Positions 33,732 to 43,232 of a stretch of DNA of 64,000 bases are shown piece after piece. The notes below the pieces were generated by a model. The model did not search any database and was not told where the DNA came from. It was given only the letters and a program-made list of their open reading frames with translations. Numbering within the stretch: the stretch's first letter is position 1; the number at the start of each line of letters is the position of its first letter. This DNA comes from RYN-230 sp963837335 (GTDB lineage: Bacteria > Actinomycetota > Actinomycetes > Streptosporangiales > Streptosporangiaceae), in NCBI GenBank assembly GCA_963837335.1, contig CAWINS010000006.1:1-64000 (forward strand), given 5' to 3'. Position numbers and translations under genes: made by a program.

Positions 33732-33947
33732 TCAGCCTGCACTTGGTAGCCGGGCCGCCCGGCCCGCTCGCACGCTCGCCGTGATAAAGCCGAGCCCGGC
33801 GGCGGCGCAGATCAGCCCGATAAGCGCCCAGATATGCTGGCCGTTCATGCCACCGGATTGGCCGAGCAGTTTCAGGCCCTGCGCGATCCAGAGCACGCCG
33901 ACGGCGGCGAGCAGCACGCCGATCACCAGGAATATCCAACGCCTCAT
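33732..33947 (-). CDS. Small two-helix membrane protein
   Basis: A 71-aa protein with two hydrophobic segments: RRWIFLVIGVLLAAVGVLWIAQGL and HIWALIGLICAAAGLGFITASV, joined by a short GQSGGMNGQ loop, and a basic C-terminus. This two-helix layout with a WxxQGL motif is common in uncharacterised actinomycete proteins. ATG 33947 fits the first helix directly; an upstream in-frame start at 33992 would add 15 unlike residues. Function unknown. Confidence 0.65.
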   Translation of the reverse strand: MRRWIFLVIGVLLAAVGVLWIAQGLKLLGQSGGMNGQHIWALIGLICAAAGLGFITASVRAGRAARLPSAG

Positions 33948-34125
33948 CCGTAACCCCGCTAACACGTTCGGCGGCCTGAGGCTCCAGGGCACTCATGGGA
34001 GGGCCCGGATGTTACTGGAATCAGCAGCAGCCAGTAGGCCTCGGATCTATACACGAGCACGCTGGCCAGCCGGTTCAACTCAGGAAGAGCGCAAGTCAGA
34101 ACGGGAAGACAGGCCGGACAGCCGG

Positions 34126-34499
34126 ACCTGGATGTCTGCGGTGACGGAATCGGGTCCTACCCGTGGACCCATTTCATCTCCGGGCACCTGGGCCGGCTCG
34201 CGCACCGCGACGACGTCGCGGTGCACCAGCAGTACATCGCCGACATCGAGGCCAGCTCCAGGGAGGCCCTGGAAAACGTCAACCCGGTGCCGTACTACGT
34301 GCACTACGGGGAAAACGCCTGGGCCGGGGTCAAAGCCCACCTCGACGCCGTCACCGAACGCGCCGCCGCGCCCGTCATCGCCAAATACACCGGCGTGCTC
34401 GCCGCCGCCGACATCGAGGTGTTCACCACGACCACGACCTTCGCCATCATGCAATCCCTGCGCCTCGACAAAGGCCCCAGCGGGCCCGTCCACCCCTAA
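34126..34499 (+). pseudogene. C-terminal remnant of a metallo-beta-lactamase-fold hydrolase
   Basis: A frame without a usable start reads DVCGDGIGSYPWTHFISGHLGRLAHRDDV in parts, then VHQQYIADIEASSREALENV, YYVHYGENAWAGVKAHLDAVTERAAAPVI and VFTTTTTFAIMQSLRL, ending at TAA 34497-34499. Order and motifs (SGHLGRL with a histidine) resemble the last third of MBL-fold hydrolases with a helical C-terminal extension. The metal-binding HxHxDH motif and N-terminal sandwich are absent. GTG 34221 could start a 92-aa protein, but it would begin inside a helix, so a truncated gene is more likely. Confidence 0.5.
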
Positions 34500-34769
34500 C
34501 CACCCAACCCAGCCCCTATAACGCGCCGGGACCGGCCAAGTACCGGCCCCGGCGCAGGGCTGCCACGTCCTGGCGGGCAGTCGCGGCCGGGCCTCCTCAT
34601 CCCGCGACTGGGACCCGGGGCCCCGGGTGGAGTGCGCCGGCACAGGTTTTCGTTATCTGCAATTTTCTGTGAGCTTTCCCAGAGCTGGCGTTCAGCAACT
34701 TTCCCGGCGCGACCTGCATGATTGCGTATCAGTACGTGGAAGAGCCGACGAGCCGACGCACGGCAGATG

Positions 34770-35996
34770 AGGGGCAACCACGTGAACAGGCCTGCTCAGC
34801 CCAGGTGGCGGCGCGTATGCCAGCGCCCTGGCCGCGGCATCCGGCTGAACATGTCGGGACCGTCCCAGCCGTCCGGGGTCGTGGCCAGGCGGCTGCTCGC
34901 GGTGTTGCTCGCCCTGGCGATCACGGTCGTCGCGGTGGTCCAGTACCGCACCGGCCGGGGGCCCGTCGTGGTCGCGTGGCTGGCGGTCGGCCCGCTCCTG
35001 GCGTCCCTCCTGCTGCGCCCGTGGATCACTGCCGTGCTGGCGGGATGGGCGACCCTGCTGGGCGCCGGGGTGATCGTGAACCAGCCCGCCCGGCCCGGGA
35101 CGCTGGTGTCGCACCTGGGCGTATGCGTGCTGCTGGCCGCGTTCGCGGTGGCCAACTCCGTGCTGCGCACCGCAGCGCAGCGGCGGCTGAGCCGGGTCCG
35201 CGCGGTGGCCCGGGTGGCGCAGAGCGCCCTGCTGCGCGAGGTCCCGGCCACGGTCACCGCGGGCCGGATGGCCTCGCGCTACGTCTCGGCCGCAGCCGAG
35301 GCCCGGGTGGGCGGGGACATCCTCGAGGTCGTCTCCGAGGGGGGCCGGACTCGCTGGCTGATCGGGGACACCCGCGGGAAGGGACTGCCCGCGGTGCGCC
35401 TGGCCAGCGTCGCGACGACCAGCTTCCGGGACGCCTGCGCCCAGCCGGGGTTGTCGCTGGCCGAGGTCGCCCGGGTGGTGGACCGGTCGGTGACGCTGGC
35501 CGCGGGCGAGGAGGACTTCGTGACCGCGTTGTTCGCGGAGTTCGATCCGCGGGGCTGGCTCGAGCTCGTCACCTGCGGACACCCGCCGCCACTGCGGCTG
35601 AACTCCGGCGGCGGGCTGCAGGCCCTGACCCCGTCGGCGTACGCGACCCCGCTCGGCCTGCACCCCGCCATGACGACGTCCACGTTCAGCGTCGGCGAGG
35701 GCGACCGGGTGGTGTTCTACACCGACGGCCTGCTCGAGGCCCGCGACCGGGCGGGCCGCTACTTCCGCCTGGAGGACTGCGCTGACCTGCTCCGTGGCCC
35801 CGACCTGGAGGCCGCCGCGGACGGGCTACTCGATCGCCTGGTGTCCCACACCGGCCGCAGGCTCGACGACGACGTGGCCATTCTGCTCTTCGAGGCGGCG
35901 CCCAGCGTGGTGGCCGGCCAGCCCACCGGGACCGTGGGGGCAGCCCCGGGCAGCAGGCCCGCGCATGATCTTGTGGCTTCCGGGTCCGGACCCTGA
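34770..35996 (+). CDS. Membrane PP2C/SpoIIE-type serine phosphatase
   Basis: About 408 aa. After a basic start come three hydrophobic segments (roughly LLAVLLALAITVVAVV, VVAWLAVGPLLASLLL and WITAVLAGWATLLGAGV / HLGVCVLLAAFAV), then a cytosolic phosphatase: EARVGGDILEVV and WLIGDTRGKGLPAV with metal-binding Asp residues, LVTCGHPPPL, VVFYTDGLLEARD and LDDDVAILLFE. Such RsbU/SpoIIE enzymes dephosphorylate anti-sigma antagonists. The start is uncertain: ATG 34770, GTG 34782 (GAGGGGC upstream) or ATG 34851. No partner STAS or RsbW gene is adjacent. Confidence 0.88.
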   Translation, partial: RGNHVNRPAQPRWRRVCQRPGRGIRLNMSGPSQPSGVVARRLLAVLLALAITVVAVVQYRTGRGPVVVAWLAVGPLLASLLLRPWITAVLAGWATLLGAGVIVNQPARPGTLVSHLGVCVLLAAFAVANSVLRTAAQRRLSRVRAVARVAQSALLREVPATVTAGRMASRYVSAAAEARVGGDILEVVSEGGRTRWLIGDTRGKGLPAVRLASVATTSFRDACAQPGLSLAEVARVVDRSVTLAAGEEDFVTALFAEFDPRGWLELVTCGHPPPLRLNSGGGLQALTPSAYATPLGLHPAMTTSTFSVGEGDRVVFYTDGLLEARDRAGRYFRLEDCADLLRGPDLEAAADGLLDRLVSHTGRRLDDDVAILLFEAAPSVVAGQPTGTVGAAPGSRPAHDLVASGSGP

Positions 35997-36031
35997 GCCG
36001 GGCGCGGCGCACGCAGGGAGACGACCCGGCG

Positions 36032-37333
36032 TCAGCGCCGGGTGACCTCGTAGCGGGCCTGCTCGAAGGTGATGAGCCGATGGGCCCGGTTCTTGGTGAA
36101 GGTCAGCCCCCGGCCCCAGGAAAAGACGGCCGCCACCCGGTTGCCCCAGCCGACCAGGTAGAGCACGTGGACGAAGCCCCACATGGTGTAGCCGATCACG
36201 CCGGTGAACCTCATGCCGAACGCCTCCGTGACCGCGGACAGGTGGCCGATCGTGGCCATGCTGCCCTTGTCCCGGTATCTGAACGGCTTGGCCGGCGAGC
36301 CGCCGCCCAGCCGGGCCGAGATCAGCTGGCCGACGTACTTTCCCTGCTGGATGGCGGGCTGCGCGACTCCGGGCAGCTGGTTCAGCGAGATCATGTCCCC
36401 GACGGCGAACACGTCCGGATGACCAGGCAGGCTGCAGTCCGGCTGCACGGCAACCCGGCCCGCCCGGTCGGTCTCGGCGCCGGTGGCCCCGGCGAGCATC
36501 CCGGCCAGCGGCGAGGCCCGCACGCCTGCGGCCCAGATCTTCGTCCGGGCGGGAACCCGCTCGTCGCCCCCGGAGTCCCGTACGGTGACGCTGTCTTTGT
36601 CCATCCCGACCGCCGCGGTGTTCAGCCGCACCTGCACGCCCATCTTCTCCAGCCGCCGCTGGGTGTAGCGCTGCAGTTTCGGGTGAAACGCGCCCAGCAC
36701 CGCCGGGCCCGCCTCGACCAGCAGGATCCGCGCCTCCGCAGTGACCACTGACCGGTACTCCCTCGGCAGCACCTGGTGGGCCAGCTCGGCCAGCTGGCCC
36801 ACCAGTTCGACCCCGGTCGGCCCGGCCCCGACGACCACGAAGGTCAGGTACGCGGCCCGCTCCGCGGGGTCGGTGGCCAGCTCGGCCATCTCGAAGGCGC
36901 TGAGAATGTGGCTGCGCAGGTCGCGGGCGTCCTCCAGGGTCTTCATCCCGGGCGCGAACTCAGCCCACTCGTCGTGCCCGAAGTAGGCGTCCGTCGCGCC
37001 GCTCGCGACGACCAGCGTGTCGTAGGGCAGGAGCAGCTCCCGGCCGTCGGGGGCCACCGCCGACACCACCCGGCCCTTCACGTCCAGGTCCTGAACGTCG
37101 GCCAGCACCGTCCGGGTGTTCTGCTGGGACCTGACCACGCTGCGCAGGGCCGGCGCGATCAGCCCCTCGGCCAGGATCCCGGCGGCCACCTGATAGAGCA
37201 ACGGCTGGAAGAGGTGATGGTTGGTCCGGTCCACGATCGTCACGTCGGCGTCGGCCCGAGCCAGGGCGCGCGTCACGTTGATGCCGCCGAAACCACCACC
37301 GACGACGACGACGCGGTGCCGCTGACCCGTCAT
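36032..37333 (-). CDS. ndh: Type II NADH dehydrogenase (NDH-2)
   Basis: A 433-aa two-dinucleotide-binding flavoprotein. VVVVGGGFGGIN binds FAD; the NDH-2 hallmark HHLFQPLLYQVAAGIL follows; VVVGAGPTGVELVGQLAEL binds NADH; VFAVGDM contacts FAD again, then PAIQQGKYVGQLI. The C-terminal MWGFVHVLYLVGWGNRVAAVFSW stretch is the membrane anchor. It oxidises NADH and reduces quinone without pumping protons, at the inner face of the membrane. ATG 37333 has GGGAGG upstream and puts the FAD motif at residue ~8, as usual. Confidence 0.95.
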   Translation of the reverse strand: MTGQRHRVVVVGGGFGGINVTRALARADADVTIVDRTNHHLFQPLLYQVAAGILAEGLIAPALRSVVRSQQNTRTVLADVQDLDVKGRVVSAVAPDGRELLLPYDTLVVASGATDAYFGHDEWAEFAPGMKTLEDARDLRSHILSAFEMAELATDPAERAAYLTFVVVGAGPTGVELVGQLAELAHQVLPREYRSVVTAEARILLVEAGPAVLGAFHPKLQRYTQRRLEKMGVQVRLNTAAVGMDKDSVTVRDSGGDERVPARTKIWAAGVRASPLAGMLAGATGAETDRAGRVAVQPDCSLPGHPDVFAVGDMISLNQLPGVAQPAIQQGKYVGQLISARLGGGSPAKPFRYRDKGSMATIGHLSAVTEAFGMRFTGVIGYTMWGFVHVLYLVGWGNRVAAVFSWGRGLTFTKNRAHRLITFEQARYEVTRR

Positions 37334-37494
37334 GCACAACCTCCCGGGCGTGTCGGTGACCGTGGCGTGGTCATCGGGCCAGCTATTTCGGCTCGTAAGC
37401 CGCGACCGCGGTGCCAAACACGGATCTGTTATACAGGGTCAGGGCCGGACCGGCCCGGACGGGATCAGGGCTCCCCGGCTGGGCCGTGTTCAGT

Positions 37495-37797
37495 TCAGGT
37501 TGTGCTCGTGGACGTCTCGAGGGGCGGCGGCTCACCCGCCGGGTCATCGAGGCCAGTGTCCCGGATATCCCGGATGGCCTGATCCAGCTCGCGCACGGCG
37601 CGGCGGATCTTGTCGTTCGCGGGGTGATTAGCCATGAGTCCTAGCGCGGCCTGGAGGTCTTCGCCTGCGCGGAGCAGCCGGCGGACCACGACGTCGTCCC
37701 GGCTGCCCGGCGGGGGATCGCGGGTCGGCCGTACCGGGCTGACAGCCGGTGCGGAGGTTGTCGTCTTCCGGGAGTAAGCACCTGGTATCTGGTACAT
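37495..37797 (-). CDS. Hypothetical 100-aa protein
   Basis: ATG 37797 has GGAGCC upstream. The N-terminal half is Pro/Arg/Ser-rich and probably disordered; the C-terminal half has an amphipathic helix pair (VVVRRLLRAGEDLQAALGLM, KIRRAVRELDQAIRDIRD) that could dimerise. No family recognised. Coding character is reasonable in wobble GC, but start and function are unsure. Confidence 0.45.
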   Translation of the reverse strand: MYQIPGAYSRKTTTSAPAVSPVRPTRDPPPGSRDDVVVRRLLRAGEDLQAALGLMANHPANDKIRRAVRELDQAIRDIRDTGLDDPAGEPPPLETSTSTT

Positions 37798-37866
37798 CGT
37801 GGCGGCTCCTTGCCGTAGTAGGGCCAAGCTGGGCCGTGCCGTCAGGGTCTGGAGCGGCAGGCGTAC

Positions 37867-38094
37867 CTACACCGCCCGGCCAGCAGCGAGAAGGGGCACG
37901 ATGTCCCGGCCGGCTGGCTCGCGCCGCTGGCAACCCGGGCACTCGGGCAAGGACAGCCGGATCGCGGACGGCCAGTAAACAAATCTGTCCGTCCGGCAGT
38001 AGATGCACAGCGCGTGACGGCCGGCACCGGGCCCCCGCCTGGGGCGTCGCGCTCCGCCGGTCCCGGGGGGATAGCTCATCCCAGGAAATGTCAT
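37867..38094 (-). CDS. Small CxxC zinc-ribbon-like protein
   Basis: A 75-aa product from ATG 38094 with two CxxC pairs, HALCIYCRTDRF and LPECPGCQRRE, spaced about 20 residues apart, enough for one zinc-ribbon site. The N-terminus is Gly/Arg-rich. GAAGGTGG lies upstream of the ATG. It is followed by the 100-aa hypothetical gene on the same strand, 69 bp away. Function unknown. Confidence 0.45.
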   Translation of the reverse strand: MTFPGMSYPPGTGGARRPRRGPGAGRHALCIYCRTDRFVYWPSAIRLSLPECPGCQRREPAGRDIVPLLAAGRAV

Positions 38095-38164
38095 AGCATT
38101 CGCCACCTTCAACGCAGGGCTGCAAGCGGCGAGGGAGCGCATGGTCTGGACCGATCCAGGCTCG

Positions 38165-38455
38165 CTAAGTGCTGTCAGCGTTGCACGAACCCAGGCGGGA
38201 GGCAAGCACGCCGGACTGCTGCCAGCCGGACCAGGCCATCGGTTGGCTGCCTGCTCCTGCCTGCGCAGATGCCACTTCTGCTGCTGCACAAGCGACGTAG
38301 GCGCCGGCGCGGCACCCGGGATCAGCCGAAGGTGAAGTCAGGCTCCGGCAGGACAGCCGGACCTCGAAGTCGCTGTCCCCGGCCAGCCGCCACGCCTCGG
38401 CGATGCCAGCCTCATCGCGCAGGTACGCCTCGAAGCGGTCCGGGTCGATACCCAT
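38165..38455 (-). CDS. Hypothetical short protein, doubtful
   Basis: ATG 38455 opens with MGIDPDRFEAYLRDEAGIAEAW, which looks like a genuine acidic helix, but after about residue 45 the sequence becomes Ala/Ser/Cys-rich without structure, as if frameshifted or terminated late. GGGAG is 15 bases upstream. I would treat it as a small or decayed gene. Confidence 0.3.
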   Translation of the reverse strand: MGIDPDRFEAYLRDEAGIAEAWRLAGDSDFEVRLSCRSLTSPSADPGCRAGAYVACAAAEVASAQAGAGSQPMAWSGWQQSGVLASRLGSCNADST

Positions 38456-38621
38456 GGCTGACCTGCTCCCATAACCCTGGCCAGGCCGGCCTGGGACGTG
38501 AACGCGATCCCGACGCGCTCACAGGTATCGACGCTAGACCCGGGATCGCGCGATGCGGGCTCCGCATGCGGAGGTCTAACAGGCCCTGCCCCATCCCTAA
38601 CGAACAGCTCACGGCGAGGAC

Positions 38622-39296
38622 TCAGGCCAGCGCGAGGCCGGTGCCCGTGATGAAGAGCAGGAGCAAAGGCCCCGATACGTACGCCAGGTCAGCGAGCCCG
38701 GGCAGGAGCAGCAGGTAGGCCACCGCGGAGCAGGTGATGGCGATGGCCAGGGTGATCCCGGCGTAGCGCAGCCACCGGGGCAGTACCCCCGAGGTGGCGC
38801 CGGCCAGGCCGAGGATGGCCAGTGCGAGCATCTTGACCCCGTCCAGCCGGTTCACCGCCTCATACAGCAGGTGCGCGGGGCCAGGGTTCGTCGCCGCGGC
38901 CAGGCTGACACCGAGCACGAACTGGGCCAGCGAGATGAGCGCGGCGGTCAGGCCGGCGATGAGGACGATCCGGGCGTGCGCGGCTGCCCCGGCCCGGCGG
39001 GCCGCCCGGGCCAGCGCGATCGAGATGACCGCCAGGCCGATGGCGGGCAGCCCCTCGGTCAGGCCGAACTGCAGCACCACGGCGGCCTGGTGCCCGGCGA
39101 GCGCCGCGGTGATCGAGGCCCCGGACGCGGTGAGCTTCGGGCTGGGGGCCGCAACGGCCAGCCCGGCGATCCAGGACAGTGTGTAGGCGATCCCGGTGAC
39201 GCCGGTGACCGTCAGCAGACGGCGGTGACGCACGTCCCGGGTGACGGAGAGATCCGTTTTCGTGTTCCTCAGCAGGTCGGGCTTGAGAGCACCCAT
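38622..39296 (-). CDS. Multi-pass membrane protein (DUF4386-like layout)
   Basis: A 224-aa protein with about six transmembrane helices: GVTGIAYTLSWIAGLAVAAP, a long extracellular segment, GLTEGLPAIGLAVISIALA, IVLIAGLTAALISLAQFVLGV, KMLALAILGLAGA, AGITLAIAITCSAVAYLLLLPG and YVSGPLLLLFITGTGLAL. The layout is like DUF4386/hypothetical actinomycete membrane proteins, with NRLDGVKM between helices. ATG 39296 has GGAGGAAC 6 bases upstream. Function unknown. It diverges from the methyltransferase gene 252 bp away. Confidence 0.75.
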   Translation of the reverse strand: MGALKPDLLRNTKTDLSVTRDVRHRRLLTVTGVTGIAYTLSWIAGLAVAAPSPKLTASGASITAALAGHQAAVVLQFGLTEGLPAIGLAVISIALARAARRAGAAAHARIVLIAGLTAALISLAQFVLGVSLAAATNPGPAHLLYEAVNRLDGVKMLALAILGLAGATSGVLPRWLRYAGITLAIAITCSAVAYLLLLPGLADLAYVSGPLLLLFITGTGLALA

Positions 39297-39548
39297 GTCG
39301 TTCCTCCGGTCGGCGTGCGTTCCTGTGCTCCGCACGTTAGGAAGGCCCGGAGGGCTTGGCGTCACCCGAAAGTGGACCAACCAGGTGGAGTCTTTCCTGC
39401 CGCAACCGGGCACCTAAGTGCCGATGTTCCGCTGACCCCCAGCCTCCTGCGCCGCCGGCAGGCCCGGGCCCATGGCTGACCAGTACTAACTCCGGGTAGC
39501 TCGCGCGGGCATCGCGGGCTGGGCAGCGGCACCGCTACCATCGCGAGG

Positions 39549-40358
39549 ATGGAGCCGATCCCCGTCGACTTGTCCGGGGTGCCGCAGACGCTGCTGTGGA
39601 ATCTCGGGCGGCGGGCCGCCGCGGCGCGCACCGGTGCTTCGCTGCTGGAGGACCCGCTCGCCATAGAGGCGGCCGGCCGGCTCCAGTACGACTTCACGGA
39701 CGCCTCCCAGGGCGCCAGATGGCACGCGGTCCGGGTGGCAACCTTCGATGACGCGGTACGCCGCTTCCTGAACCAGCAACCGGCCGGGACGGTGGTTGCG
39801 CTCGGCGAAGGCCTCGAGACCCAGTTCTGGCGGGTGGACAACGGCCGCATGCACTGGCTGACTGTCGACCTCCCAGCGACCCTGGCTCTTCGCCGCCGGG
39901 TTCTGCCGGAGGATCCGCGGCAGCGAAGCTACGCCGGCTCGGCACTCGACCTGGGCTGGACCGGCCAGCTGGATCCGGCGGCGCCCGTTCTGGTCACCGC
40001 GCAGGGCCTGCTCATGTACTTCCAGCGGACCGAGGTCCATGAGCTGATCGCGGCGATCGCCAGACGGCTTCCTGGCTCGTGCCTCGTCTTCGACGTCGTG
40101 CCCGAGAAGATGCTCCAGCTGGCCCAGAGGCAGTCTGGCCGTGAGCGTGACCAGGCGGTCGATCTGTGGTCGTGGTTGTTCACCCCGCAGGAGCGGGCGT
40201 CGATCAGCCAGATCCCTGGCGTCGCGGGGATTCGCGACCTCGTGCCGCCGCGCGCACCCGGGATGGTGCCGCTGGCCCTCCGGGCGGTTCGCCGCCTCCC
40301 ACGCAGGGTGCGCTATGCACTTCCCGTGTTTCCGGTCCTGGAACTGAGGTTCCGCTGA
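39549..40358 (+). CDS. Leucine carboxyl methyltransferase-family SAM enzyme
   Basis: A 269-aa class I methyltransferase of the LCM/PPM1 type: TLLWNLGRRAAAART and LLEDPLAIEAA at the start, a VRVATFDDAVRRFL helix, SAM-binding VVALGEGLETQFWRVD (the usual LGAGLDTR is altered to GEGLETQ), VDLPATLALRR, and VTAQGLLMYFQRTEV. Relatives methylate carboxylates in secondary metabolism or are uncharacterised. ATG 39549 has GCGAGG just upstream. It converges on a DHA2 efflux gene, which may hint at secondary metabolite handling, though the pair is not an operon. Confidence 0.88.
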   Translation: MEPIPVDLSGVPQTLLWNLGRRAAAARTGASLLEDPLAIEAAGRLQYDFTDASQGARWHAVRVATFDDAVRRFLNQQPAGTVVALGEGLETQFWRVDNGRMHWLTVDLPATLALRRRVLPEDPRQRSYAGSALDLGWTGQLDPAAPVLVTAQGLLMYFQRTEVHELIAAIARRLPGSCLVFDVVPEKMLQLAQRQSGRERDQAVDLWSWLFTPQERASISQIPGVAGIRDLVPPRAPGMVPLALRAVRRLPRRVRYALPVFPVLELRFR

Positions 40359-40390
40359 CCTGGGGCGGTGGTCGTCCCCGGAGGGATGAG

Positions 40391-41873
40391 TCAGGCGGCC
40401 CCTGACAGGGTCCGCATGTTGCCCTTGGGGAGCACCAGTCCGGCGATGGCCGCGGCCACCACGAAGATCAGCGCGGAGTACAGGAACGCTGTGGTGTAGC
40501 TGTGCAGCGCCGCCGTCTGCACGTTCACCGGCGTGATCGCCCGGCCCGCCAGGTATGTGGTGGCGGCCCCGGCGGCCAGCGTGTTGAGCAGGGCCGTGCC
40601 GACCGAGCCGCCAACCTGCTGGGAGGTGTTGAGGGTGGCCGACCCGACCCCGGCATCGGAGGGCTTGAGCCCGAGGGTGCCGGTGCTGAATGAGGGAGCC
40701 AGGCTCAGGCCGAACCCGAGGCCCAGCAGCAGGAGGTAGGGCAGCACGTGGCTCACGTACGAGCTGTGCAGCCCGACCCCGTGCAGGAGGTACAACGCAA
40801 GGGCGTTCATGAGCAGCCCGATCGGCACGATGACCTTGGGACCGAATCGGGGCAGGAGCACCCGGTTGGACACCTGCGCCATGCCGGCCAGGGCGGCGAT
40901 CATGGGGAGAAAGGCGAGGCCGGTCTTGACCGGGCTGAACTTGAGTGTTTCCTGCAGGTAGTAGGTGAGGAACAGGAAGACCCCGAAGAGCCCCATGCTG
41001 GCGAGCAGCATGGCCAGGATCGAACCGCCCCTGGTCCTGTTCAGTACCACCCGGGGTGGGAGCAGCGGGAACCGCACCCGGGGCTCGAGCCAGGCGAAGA
41101 TGGCCAGCAGGATCACCCCGACGACCAGGAATCCAATGGTGAAGGGATTGCTCCAGGCGGTGGTCTCGGCGTGCGAGAAACCGTAGACCAGGCAGAACAG
41201 GCCGCCCGTGACGAGCAGGAGCCCGGGAATGTCCAGCGGATCGCGGTCGGCGGCCTTGTCGTTCTTCAGCCAGAGCAAGGCCCCGATGGTGGCCACAGCG
41301 GCAAAGACCAGGTTGACGTAGAGGGTCCAGCGCCATGACACGTAAGAGGTGAGGATCCCGCCGAGCAGCAAGCCCCAGGGCCCCGCCGGCTCCGGCGATG
41401 CCGCCGTAGATCGCGAACGCCTTGCCACGTTCACGGCCGTCGGTGAAGGTGGTGGTCAGCAGGGCCAGGACCGACGGGGCGAGCAGCGCGCCGAAGGCGC
41501 CCTGCACGGTCCGGGCGATGACCAGCATCGGGAAGTTGACTGCGGCTCCGCCGATGGCCGAGGCTACGGCGAACCCGACCAGCCCGATGATCAGCGTCCG
41601 CTTACGCCCGAAGATGTCGCCGATCCGGCCGCCGAGCAGGAGGAGGCTGCCGAAGGCGAGCGCGTAGGCGGTCACGACCCATTGCCGGTCGGCGTTGGAG
41701 AAACCGAGCGCGTGCTGGGCCGTCGGCAGCGCGATGTTGACCACGGTGTTATCCAGGATGACCATCAGCTGGGCGACGCCCAGCACGGCCAGGATCCACC
41801 ACCGCATAGCGTGGTTCGCTACATGGTCGGCTGTCTCAGCCACGTCCACCGGGGAGGTGCCCGGTGGGCTCAT
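40391..41873 (-). pseudogene. DHA2-type MFS drug exporter, one frameshift
   Basis: A 14-helix major facilitator of about 494 aa is split between two frames. From ATG 41873 (AGAAGGA upstream) the first gives MVILDNTVVNIALPTAQ (antiporter motif C region), ANRQWVVTAYAL-type helix and GRIGDIFGRKRT (motif A) until GGIAGAGGALGL. Near 41370-41390 (cttgctgctcgg) one extra base shifts the frame, and LLLGGILTSYVSWRWTLYVNL resumes to the end at 40391. The remaining helices are intact. DHA2 carriers export drugs and dyes using the proton gradient. Recent inactivation or assembly error are both possible. Confidence 0.85.
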
Positions 41874-42077
41874 CGATTCCTTCTCTGACTGGGACAATGC
41901 GAACTCCCCGCTCGTTCGGGCTCAGACGCTCACCATGACGTAACAGCGGCCGGCCGGAAAACGGTGCCGCCTGAGCACCCCCAACCCGTCTGGCCGTCCG
42001 GATCTCCTGCGGGGAAGTCAGTCAAGCGGCGGGCTCGTGGCCGGCCTGGTGCCCTGCTGCAGGCTAGCCTGCAGCCT

Positions 42078-42386
42078 GTGATCACTTGTGTCGTTGAATA
42101 CGTGATCGATCCGGCCAAGATCGATGCCTTCGAACGTTTTGCCCAGCGCTGGATGGAACTGGTCAATCAGCACGGCGGCACTCACCACGGCTATTTCCTG
42201 CCCGCCGAGGGCGCCAGCGACCAGGCACTCGCGCTGTTCAGCTTCCCCAGCCTCGCCGCCTACGAGCAGTACCGGACCCTGTTCGGCACGGATCCCGAGT
42301 TCGCCGCGGCCGACCGGATCAGGGATGAAAGCGGGTGCGTGCTCCGTTACCAGCGCACGTTCATGCGCCCGTTGCTCCCCGGGTAG
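42078..42386 (+). CDS. NIPSNAP family protein
   Basis: A 102-aa dimeric alpha/beta-barrel protein: VITCVVEYVIDPAKIDAFERFAQRW, the central GGTHHGYFLPAEGASDQALALFSF block, LAAYEQYRTLF, and a C-terminal LRYQRTFMRPL strand. The NIPSNAP domain is found in ubiquitous small proteins of unknown role. The GTG start at 42078 sets the barrel strand at residue 1; longer frames upstream are basic and unlike the family. The divergent MFS gene starts ~205 bp away. Confidence 0.87.
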   Translation: MITCVVEYVIDPAKIDAFERFAQRWMELVNQHGGTHHGYFLPAEGASDQALALFSFPSLAAYEQYRTLFGTDPEFAAADRIRDESGCVLRYQRTFMRPLLPG

Positions 42387-42470
42387 CCGCGCAGGAGGCC
42401 GGCTATAGGTCGTCGGGGAGGAGCCGGAACCATTTGTGCGGGGTGAGGGGGCGCATCGCGCGCAAGTCGG

Positions 42471-43232
42471 TCATCTGCTGTCCGGCCGGCGAAGCAGGTA
42501 GGTGTCCATGACCCAGCCATCGCGGCTGCGGGCGGTCGCCCGGGCCGCCGTGATCTGCTGCCCCACCTCAGCGACCCGGCCGGAGATCAGCGCTTCGCCT
42601 GCGCCGCTGATGCCGGCCCCCCAGTAAATGTCCAGGTCCCCGTCCATCTCGGTGAAGGCGCACTCTGGGTCAAGCATCACCACGACATCGTCGGCGTTGC
42701 CGGGGAAGCCCTGGGCGATCAGGCGGCCCGTCGTGATGTGCAGCGGGCGCCCGGCCCGGGTCAGGCTGATCTGGTGCTGGGCAGCCAGCGCCTGGATGCT
42801 GCTGATCCCGGGGATCACCCGCAGCTCGAAGCTGACCGTCCCGCGGTCGAGCACCTGGCGCAGCACGTCCACGGTGCCGTCGTACATCGCCGGATCCCCC
42901 CAGGCGAGGAATGCGCCGTGCCCGTGGCCGCCGAGCTCGCCGGCTATCAGCTGCTCATAGATTTCTGCGCGCCGCGTCCGCCAGTCCGCCACGGCCTGCC
43001 CGCCGGACGCCGGGCCGTGGGGGCGCTCAGGATCGGCTGCGGTCACGATCCGGCAGGAAGGGTTGGTGATGTACCGCTCGCAGATCTCCCGGCGGAACTC
43101 GAGGAGTTCGCGGGCCGCATCACCCTTGTCCATCATGAACACGACGTCGACGGCGTTGAGGGTGCTGATCGCCTGCACCGTGATGTGCTCGGGATTACCG
43201 GCGCCTATCCCGACCACGGACATTGTCCTCAT
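42471..43232 (-). CDS. cobF: Precorrin-6A synthase (deacetylating)
   Basis: A 253-aa SAM-dependent tetrapyrrole methylase of the aerobic cobalamin pathway. It methylates C-1 of the corrin ring in precorrin-5 and releases acetate. The methylase fold shows VVGIGAGNPEHITVQA at the start (the GxGxGxP-like loop), AFLAWGDPAMYD, VIPGISSIQALAA and TTGRL. Length is normal. CobF occurs in aerobic B12 producers. It is the last gene of the riboswitch-controlled cluster and overlaps the FhuF-like gene's stop at 43232, so they are coupled. Confidence 0.93.
   Translation of the reverse strand: MRTMSVVGIGAGNPEHITVQAISTLNAVDVVFMMDKGDAARELLEFRREICERYITNPSCRIVTAADPERPHGPASGGQAVADWRTRRAEIYEQLIAGELGGHGHGAFLAWGDPAMYDGTVDVLRQVLDRGTVSFELRVIPGISSIQALAAQHQISLTRAGRPLHITTGRLIAQGFPGNADDVVVMLDPECAFTEMDGDLDIYWGAGISGAGEALISGRVAEVGQQITAARATARSRDGWVMDTYLLRRPDSR

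Noticed and set aside
34718..35785. Alternative plus-strand frame overlapping the PP2C phosphatase gene
   Set aside because: Arg/Gly/Pro-rich shadow; the other frame has all phosphatase motifs.
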